A stretch of 64,000 nt of DNA from positions 97,506,432 to 97,570,431 of the forward strand of contig CM035438.1 of the NCBI GenBank assembly GCA_020310875.1. The letters run 5' to 3'. Both the position numbers and the translations under genes were made by a program. Below the pieces are notes generated by a model. The model made no database searches, had not been told where the DNA came from, and saw only the letters and a program-made list of their open reading frames with translations. Shown one piece after another: positions 57,622 through 64,000 of this stretch. Positions within the stretch are counted from its first letter, which is position 1, and the number at the start of each line of letters is the position of its first letter. The stretch is from Ceratopteris richardii. Its lineage: Eukaryota > Streptophyta > Polypodiopsida > Polypodiales > Pteridaceae.

Positions 57622-60600
57622 ATGGCGAGCTCTCAGAAGCATTTCAACATCCTTCCCTTGACGAGAGAAGAAGTCGACCTATGGAAGGAGGAGGCGAATA
57701 AGGCTTCGAAGGAGCTGTGGAAGGAGGCAAATAAGGCTTCGAAGGAGTTGGAAGAAATTATGGAGGCGAATAAAGTTTTGAACGAGCTATCGGAGTTCGA
57801 AGAAATTAAGGAGGCGCAGAAGGCTTTGAAGGATGCCGGAAAGCGTCTCGGTGAAATACGCATGTCGAATTCCGACAAGCAGAAGGATGGAGATGTATTT
57901 GATATGTTGCGCGAGCTGTTCAAATTCCAAGAGGACAATGTGCGCAATCAGCGGGAACATTTTCTACTTCTCCTCGCGAATCGCATTATGCGGAAGTCGA
58001 TTAACTGTGGCCTCGAGGAAGCGCTCAAGGAAGCTGCCAGACATTTGAATGTCAAACTCCTGGAAAACTATACGCAGTGGTGCTCTTTCCTCGGCAGAAG
58101 GGCCAATCTTCAAAACCTCAGGAGAAAGCTCGAACGGCAATCAGAAGCACTCGTTAATCTAGACCTCATATATTGCTCTCTGTTCCTACTTATTTGGGGA
58201 GAAGCCGCCAATCTCAGGTTCATGCCTGAATGCCTCTCCTATATCTTCCATGTGCTGGCTCAATCGCTTAATACTGCTCTCGATTGCAAGGCATCACCGC
58301 AAGCCACAACCGTTCATATAGATGTCTGGTTCCCTCAAGAGAGCTTTTTGACCGAAATCATCGAACCTATCTATAGTGCAGTAAGAGCAGAGGCCCTTGG
58401 CTCGAAGGAGGGGACTGCCCCTCACTATTCATGGAGGAACTATGATGATATGAACGAGTTCTTCTGGTCTAAAGACTGCTTCACCCTATCTAAAGAGTGC
58501 TTCGCTCCAGTTAGGGATGAATGTAAGTGTGACTACCTAACTAACTTACCAGAACGAAAAGAGAGGCCGGCTAATAAAGACGTTACTCCCGGCAGTGATT
58601 CAGAACCATCGACAAGTGCCGCACTGGAGCGTACAGACACGGGAAAGAGACGGTTTAAGGAGCTGGTGAGGTCAGAGTCAGTCCGCGTAGGAAAGAAAAT
58701 CGGGTTTAAGGTGGGATTTGTTGAGCAAAGGTCGTTCTGGAACGCTTTCCATAGCTTTCATCGCCTCTGGATTGCTCAGATTCTTACCTTGCAGGTGTTG
58801 CTGACTCTGGCCTTCAGCAACGGAAACGGAAAGCCATGGAATCAGGTGACAGACCCTGACATCCAGTTCAACTTTCTCTATGTGTTTGTGACATGGGCTG
58901 CCCTCCGTGCGGTCCAAGCTCTTCTCACCATCATTATGCAATTTACCTTGATCTCAAGAAACCGTAAGCTTCTGGCTCTGCGAATGGTCGTCAAGCTTGC
59001 GATATCTTTTGCATGGATCGCCATTTTCTCCCTCCTGCTAGCTCGGATTCAAGAAGAGCGCGTGAAGGCATCAGAAACGCGCAGATTAGTATTCATATTT
59101 CTGTGGAGTGCAGGCATCTTCGTGATTCCGGTCGTCTTCGATGTATTGATATTTTTATTACCTCGTCTTGCAAACAAAATGGAGCTCATAGTTTTGTTGG
59201 GCTCAAACAAAAATATTCGTCGTATTTTTGAATGGTGCTTTACCGATGGGAATTACGTTGGGCGTGGCATGCACCAGAGTCTGGTTCAGAGTCTACAATA
59301 TGCTATCTTCTGGCTTCTAATTTTCGCTGCCAAAATATCTTTTAGCTACTTTTTCCAAATTCTGCCCATGGTAGGGCCAACGAGGCAACTCAAAAACCTT
59401 ACAAGCATACAGTTTAAATGGTTTGAACCTTTTCCTGGCAATCGCTTTCTGCTAGTCTGTTTGTGGGCACCAGTGATATTGATTTATCTCATGGACACAC
59501 AGATCTGGTTTTCCATCCTTGCAGCGCTAACGGGGGCTATGGTGGGACTGTTTTCTCGCATAGGAGAAATCCGTAACATTGATCAGTTCAGATTACGCTT
59601 CCAAGATATGGCATGCGCACTCGAGACCAATTTGTTCCCTAAAGAGCCGGATGACGCAGGTAAAAAAAGAGAAGGACGCTGGATGATGATCAGACATGGG
59701 CCGGGATGCCTATCCAGAAAACGGAAACCTTCTCCTTCAATTAAATTTGCATACTTGTGGAACTACTTAGTCAAATGCTTCAGAAAGGAAGACTTGGTCA
59801 GTAACGAGGAAGTGGAATTGCTCAGTATGGATATAGATATGGAGGATTTAAAGAGGCAGCCTCCGATGCCCTCAAGTAATCAGGTTATGGAGGATTTAAA
59901 GACGCCTCGGATGCTCTTAAGTAATCAGGTTATACTGGCATGTCAATACGCCCAGCATTACGGAGAGAAGGTAGAGAAAATGTACAGAGGGTGGAGGGAG
60001 GAAAGTCCGCAGAAGATGGAGGATGAGTGCAAAAGGGAGACCCAGAGACTATGGGAAAAGGTGAACTCAGATAAAAACATGAGCGCAGTTGTCAGAACAG
60101 CCTTGGTCAGCCTCGAATCCCTGCTTGTGAAGGACATTTGGGAGGAAAAGCAAGAACCCAATGAGAAAAAACAGCTGACGGAAATGATTAAGAAAATAAA
60201 ACGCAGCTTTAGCAACGACAAATTTCTTGAGGAGTACGATGCTCGGGAGCTGCATCAAATACTATTCCTCGTGAATAACCTATTAAAAGTGCTTGTTATT
60301 TCTCATCCGGAAAGTCATGTGCAAGGTCGACAATCTGAGGAACAAGGTCAGGCTCATGAACAACGTGAGGAGATTATGAGGGCCCTTTTAGAGTTGATTA
60401 AAAGACTGCAGTGGAATTTTCCCTCAGTAAGGTCTGCTGAATTAGAAACGTCTGCTGAATTAGAAACTGACTACGAAGCACTGATAAGGGCGATAAGATT
60501 GCCTGAAAAAGGGAGCCTTAGGAAGCTCACTATGCTCAAGCATCTTTTAGAAGAGAAGACTACAAGTTTGAAGCTGCCAAGGAACTCAGAAGCCAGGAGA

Positions 60601-63225
60601 CGACTCGCATTCTTCAGCAATTCTCTCTTCATGAAAATGCCAAGAGCCCCCTCAGTGAAGCAGATGTTGCCATTCAGTATCCTCGTTCCTTACAACAATG
60701 AGGATGTCATGTTTACTACGAAACAGGTGTTGGAGCGTAACGAAGATGGCATCGCCATTCAGTTCTATCTGAGACAAATCTTTCCAGACGAGTTCAAGAA
60801 CATGGAGGAGAGATTGGATGAGCTAACGAGGGAAATTAAAGAGGATGAAAAGATCCCCATTCGAATTGAGCAGAACAGAAGATGGGCTTCATACAGAGGC
60901 CAGACGTTGGCCCGCACACTCCGAGGCATGGTGTATTACCAGAATGCTTTGGAGATGCTGGCATGCCTTGATGATATGCCAGACAACAGCAGAGAGAAGT
61001 TTACAGCAGCACCCTCAGAGAAACACAAAGCTCTCGCTCGCTCAAAGTTTACGTTAGTTGTTGCATGTCAGAACTACCAAAGGCAGCAGAAGGAGACGGA
61101 TCCAGAACAGCATGGAAAAGCTGTCGAAATGGACAAGCTTTTGAAAGAAAATCCATTCATGAGGATTGCTTATGTTATCTCTAAATTAGAAGATAACAGA
61201 AAGAAAAGCTATTACTCAGTTCTAGCCAAATATGACCAAAATTGCCAAAAAATAGTGAAAATTTATGAGATAAAACTTCCAGGTGATTTCATGCTAGGGG
61301 AAGGAAAGCCTGAAAATCAAAACCAGGCAATCATCTTCACTCGAGGGGAGGCACTGCAAGCCATAGACATGAACCAAGAAAATTACTTCGAAGAGGCTCT
61401 GAAGGTCCGGAACTTGCTGGAAGAATTCTCCCCTTATAAAGGCAAGCCACCTCGCGTACTGGGATTTCGAGAACATATCTTCACAGGGTCAGTCTCTTCT
61501 TTGGCATCCTTCATGTCGTCCCAGGAGACCAGCTTCGTAACTCTCATACAACGGGTGCTTGCAAAGCCCCTCAGGATTCGGATGCATTATGGACACCCAG
61601 ACATGTTTGATAGGCTGTGGTTCTTGACAAGGGGAGGCATAGGTAAAGCGTCGAAAGCCATTAACCTAAGTGAAGACATATATGCAGGCTTTAACTGCAC
61701 TCTGAGAAGGGGACATGTAATCCACAGAGAATATATGCAGGTTGGAAAAGGGCGGGATGTAGGTTTCAATCAGATAACCAGATTCGAAGCCAAGATATCT
61801 GGTGGGAATGCTGAGCAGTTGATTAGCCGAGATGTATACCGCCTTGGAAAACGTCTGGATTTCTTTCGAATGTCCTCCTTTTACTACACCACAGTAGGTT
61901 TCTATTTCAGTAGTTTGCTGGTGGTCTTAGCTGGATATGTGTTCCTATGGGGTCGGGTGTACATTGCCCTAAGTGGGGTTGAGGATGCCATAGCTGCCCA
62001 GAGCAGCTTTAAGAATTCAGCACTTGAGACTGTCCTCAACCAGCAATTTGTTGTACAAATAGGCGTATTTAGTTCTTTGCCTATGCTTCTTGAAAACTCT
62101 TTGGAACTGGGCTTCACCTATGCCACCGGGAATTTCCTCATCATGCAGATGCAGCTTTGTTCTGTTTTCTATACCTTCTCTTTGGGAACGAAAGCATATT
62201 ACTTTGGCACGACCCTTCTCCATGGAGGAGCGATTTACAAAGCTAGCGGACGCAGTTTTGTGGTGAAGAGGGAGCAATTTATCACAATCTTCCAGCAGCA
62301 TTCTCGAAGTCACTTTATCAAAGGGATAGAACTTATAATCCTCCTAATTACTCATGAAATTTACAGCAAGATATCCAGGAACAGCACAGTGTACATTACA
62401 ATGACGATCGCTTATTGGTTCCTTGCGTTCACATGGCTCCTAGCACCATTCATTTTCAATCCATCAGGATTTGATTGGTTGCAGACCGTCTACGATTATG
62501 AAAACTTCCAAGAGTGGCTATGGCGCCGAGGAGGAGCTTCATCGACGGCAGAGGAAAGTTGGGAAGTATGGTGGAATGAGCAGCAGGAGTATATACACCA
62601 CACTAGCATCTGGGGAAAGATGGCAGAGGTCGTAGTAAGCATAAGATTCTTTCTGATACACTACGGAACGGTGTACAGGCTAAAGATTGCCGCCCATAAC
62701 AAGAGCATATTGGTGTATTTGGTATCATGGACGTTTATAGTAGTATCGATCGTCGTGTACATTGTCGTGGCAAGGGCGAAGGAGAACTATGGGAAAAGAA
62801 AGTACAGTTATTACAGGACAATACAATGCTGTGTGATACTGTTCGTCTGTTTCGTAATTGGGCTGCTTGTAGGGCTTACTGAATTTCAATTTGCAGATTT
62901 ATTCATAAGCATATTAGGGTTTCTGCCAACAGGTTGGGGCATCCTGTGCATGGCCGCTGTGGCGAAGCCCCAGCTGGAACGGTATAATCGTGTTTGGGGT
63001 GTGGTGGTAGACGTAGCGCGCCTCTATGAGATGGCGATCGGGATAATTGTGTTGGTCCCCGTCGGCATCTTATCATGGTTTCCTGGTTTCCAGCACATGC
63101 AAACTCGTATCCTTTTCAATCAGGCGTTCAGTAGGGGTCTCCAAATTTCCAGGCTCTTCACAGGCAAAAAGGTCACGAAACGGACCTTCCTGCGTGATCT
63201 GGCCAGCAGGCGCAAGATCGCATGA
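57622..63225 (+). CDS. Callose synthase (1,3-beta-glucan synthase), GSL1/GSL5 (CalS11/12) type, single exon
   Basis: This plasma-membrane glucosyltransferase polymerises UDP-glucose into callose for cell plates, pollen or spore walls, plasmodesmata and wound sites. The 1867-residue product fits the family (about 1750-1950). The N-terminal FQEDNVRNQREHF (about 101) and LLIWGEAANLRFMPEC (about 189, FKS1 domain 1) are followed by six membrane segments (about 383-645) and a large cytoplasmic loop. The glucan synthase domain starts near RRLAFFSNSLFMKMP (about 993), with RRWASYRGQTLARTLRGM (about 1088), RIRMHYGHPDMFDR (about 1318) and FNCTLRRGHVIHREYMQVGKGRDVG split near 1356. C-terminal membrane segments run to about 1830, with NPSGFDW near 1610. 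The N-terminal style matches GSL1/GSL5. The start at 57622 has good context (GCCATGGCG); the frame stays open back to 57433. Odd points: no intron at all, and a KEANKASKEL repeat at residues 21-45. Confidence 0.95.
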   Translation: MASSQKHFNILPLTREEVDLWKEEANKASKELWKEANKASKELEEIMEANKVLNELSEFEEIKEAQKALKDAGKRLGEIRMSNSDKQKDGDVFDMLRELFKFQEDNVRNQREHFLLLLANRIMRKSINCGLEEALKEAARHLNVKLLENYTQWCSFLGRRANLQNLRRKLERQSEALVNLDLIYCSLFLLIWGEAANLRFMPECLSYIFHVLAQSLNTALDCKASPQATTVHIDVWFPQESFLTEIIEPIYSAVRAEALGSKEGTAPHYSWRNYDDMNEFFWSKDCFTLSKECFAPVRDECKCDYLTNLPERKERPANKDVTPGSDSEPSTSAALERTDTGKRRFKELVRSESVRVGKKIGFKVGFVEQRSFWNAFHSFHRLWIAQILTLQVLLTLAFSNGNGKPWNQVTDPDIQFNFLYVFVTWAALRAVQALLTIIMQFTLISRNRKLLALRMVVKLAISFAWIAIFSLLLARIQEERVKASETRRLVFIFLWSAGIFVIPVVFDVLIFLLPRLANKMELIVLLGSNKNIRRIFEWCFTDGNYVGRGMHQSLVQSLQYAIFWLLIFAAKISFSYFFQILPMVGPTRQLKNLTSIQFKWFEPFPGNRFLLVCLWAPVILIYLMDTQIWFSILAALTGAMVGLFSRIGEIRNIDQFRLRFQDMACALETNLFPKEPDDAGKKREGRWMMIRHGPGCLSRKRKPSPSIKFAYLWNYLVKCFRKEDLVSNEEVELLSMDIDMEDLKRQPPMPSSNQVMEDLKTPRMLLSNQVILACQYAQHYGEKVEKMYRGWREESPQKMEDECKRETQRLWEKVNSDKNMSAVVRTALVSLESLLVKDIWEEKQEPNEKKQLTEMIKKIKRSFSNDKFLEEYDARELHQILFLVNNLLKVLVISHPESHVQGRQSEEQGQAHEQREEIMRALLELIKRLQWNFPSVRSAELETSAELETDYEALIRAIRLPEKGSLRKLTMLKHLLEEKTTSLKLPRNSEARRRLAFFSNSLFMKMPRAPSVKQMLPFSILVPYNNEDVMFTTKQVLERNEDGIAIQFYLRQIFPDEFKNMEERLDELTREIKEDEKIPIRIEQNRRWASYRGQTLARTLRGMVYYQNALEMLACLDDMPDNSREKFTAAPSEKHKALARSKFTLVVACQNYQRQQKETDPEQHGKAVEMDKLLKENPFMRIAYVISKLEDNRKKSYYSVLAKYDQNCQKIVKIYEIKLPGDFMLGEGKPENQNQAIIFTRGEALQAIDMNQENYFEEALKVRNLLEEFSPYKGKPPRVLGFREHIFTGSVSSLASFMSSQETSFVTLIQRVLAKPLRIRMHYGHPDMFDRLWFLTRGGIGKASKAINLSEDIYAGFNCTLRRGHVIHREYMQVGKGRDVGFNQITRFEAKISGGNAEQLISRDVYRLGKRLDFFRMSSFYYTTVGFYFSSLLVVLAGYVFLWGRVYIALSGVEDAIAAQSSFKNSALETVLNQQFVVQIGVFSSLPMLLENSLELGFTYATGNFLIMQMQLCSVFYTFSLGTKAYYFGTTLLHGGAIYKASGRSFVVKREQFITIFQQHSRSHFIKGIELIILLITHEIYSKISRNSTVYITMTIAYWFLAFTWLLAPFIFNPSGFDWLQTVYDYENFQEWLWRRGGASSTAEESWEVWWNEQQEYIHHTSIWGKMAEVVVSIRFFLIHYGTVYRLKIAAHNKSILVYLVSWTFIVVSIVVYIVVARAKENYGKRKYSYYRTIQCCVILFVCFVIGLLVGLTEFQFADLFISILGFLPTGWGILCMAAVAKPQLERYNRVWGVVVDVARLYEMAIGIIVLVPVGILSWFPGFQHMQTRILFNQAFSRGLQISRLFTGKKVTKRTFLRDLASRRKIA

Positions 63226-63470
63226 TGAGCATGAGTACGACGACGACGATGATCATAATGACGGTAAGACGAATGCAACGGATCAAACAGATCTCTGAAG
63301 AAGGCAAGGATCAATACCAAGGAAGTTGATTTCTTTTTCTTTCCAACTCAGAAAACAAAATGTATTAAAGAGAGAAAATGTACAAGAAAATTTGTCAACT
63401 TTCCTTCAAGTTTGTCACAGTCCACTTTCCTTCAAGTTTGTCACATTGAATAACAATGATCATCCCCTAA
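63226..63470 (+). other. Probable 3' untranslated region of callose synthase
   Basis: It starts with a GAC/GAT-rich stretch after the stop. A 26-bp tandem pair (ACTTTCCTTCAAGTTTGTCAC at 63398 and 63424) follows. I see no canonical AATAAA here; AATAAC at about 63450 is the nearest match. Confidence 0.4.
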
Positions 63471-63842
63471 CTAGGATGGGCTAACTCCATGGTTCTTGGT
63501 TCTTCTACCCAGGATCTCTATGATTTCTTCCCCCCTTTTTTTATGGCTGTAATAGTGATCCATCAGTGGGTTATGTTTAGCAGAAAATGTTGATAAGACA
63601 TTCACATTAATGGTTTGCCTCCTTTCAATGAAAGCAGAGACTATCAGTGGGTTCACACAGAGTGGCGGCACATTTCTGTCATCCACTTGTATGAACTTTA
63701 TTGGAAACAAAAAACTTTTTTCTTGTTCCGGTTCCACAAAATTTAGGACGGCCTCATCCTCTCGGAACAAGAGGTTGCCGGACTGACAATCAATGCTCAT
63801 TGGTGAAATTGCTCGTCCAACCAATAAAAAAGCTTTAAACAC
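63471..63842 (-). CDS. Unidentified 123-codon ORF
   Basis: I do not recognise this protein. Its composition looks protein-like rather than repetitive (ISPMSIDCQSGNLLFREDEA, then FLFPIKFIQVDDRNVPPLC). There is no membrane segment, signal peptide or zinc motif. It is convergent with the callose synthase gene and 245 bp from its stop. It could be the last exon of a minus-strand host gene, a worn gene fragment, or a chance frame. Confidence 0.3.
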   Translation of the reverse strand: MFKAFLLVGRAISPMSIDCQSGNLLFREDEAVLNFVEPEQEKSFLFPIKFIQVDDRNVPPLCVNPLIVSAFIERRQTINVNVLSTFSAKHNPLMDHYYSHKKRGEEIIEILGRRTKNHGVSPS

Positions 63843-64000
63843 CTTATTTTTAAACTATCCACCGCTCTATGTAAACAACACACTGGCGCTCTATGCTTCT
63901 CAATGTCATCTCAACTACTGTCCATCTATCACCTTTCCATGCACTCTCTCTATGTCGAGATCTATTTACACAAGCCATCCATGTACATACTTCTGCCTCT
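63843..64000. other. Window end without recognised content
   Basis: Pyrimidine-rich sequence with CTATC words. Nothing supportable. Confidence 0.3.

Overview
The window looks like nuclear DNA of a land plant with a large, repeat-choked genome. Evidence is a plant-type callose synthase gene, Copia and Gypsy LTR elements primed by initiator tRNA-Met or tRNA-Asp, a CACTA-like DNA transposon and plant-type telomere-like heptamers (CCCTAAA). A fern or other non-seed plant would fit, but the sequence alone does not settle this. Roughly 85 to 90 percent of the window is mobile-element debris or simple repeat.

Layout. 1-617: 5' LTR and leader of a Copia element on the minus strand, running out of the window. 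618-5232: a Copia copy (family 2, minus) split by that insertion. 5233-7363: a plus-strand Copia fragment. 7364-14674: an old Copia copy (family 4, minus) interrupted by a young, nearly whole relative at 8387-13543 with 231-bp LTRs and a 5-bp target duplication. 14675-18116: an LTR element with no polymerase genes whose interior encodes a coiled-coil protein. 18158-20776: the 3' part of another Copia. 20777-26482: a pair of about 1-kb direct repeats around 3.7 kb without genes. 26483-42286: a very long Gypsy element (minus) with a tRNA-Asp-type primer site, a leader packed with a GATACGATAC array, gag, protease, RT-RNase H, integrase, a second protease-like segment after integrase, and a large coiled-coil third ORF. 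42287-42640: a Gypsy gag scrap. 42924-48003: a second Copia family 2 copy, plus strand. 48004-48830: a gag-like scrap. 49348-51135: remains of a second tRNA-Asp-type Gypsy with its own short-motif leader array. 51136-54481: a CACTA-like non-autonomous DNA transposon stuffed with microsatellites and telomere-like blocks. 54925-55660: a long compound microsatellite.

The one confident host gene is at 57622-63225 (+). It is a full-length callose synthase of the GSL1/GSL5 (CalS11/12) type, with its coding sequence in a single exon. It would make the cell-wall polymer callose at the plasma membrane. A short unidentified minus-strand ORF (63471-63842) lies downstream. No CRISPR array, rRNA or intact tRNA gene was seen.

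The most unusual structures are: the two Gypsy leaders, each filled with a different CGAT-starting motif array; the second protease-like domain downstream of integrase in the large Gypsy; the polymerase-less LTR element whose ORF resembles the third ORF of that Gypsy in layout; and the microsatellite-loaded CACTA-like element.
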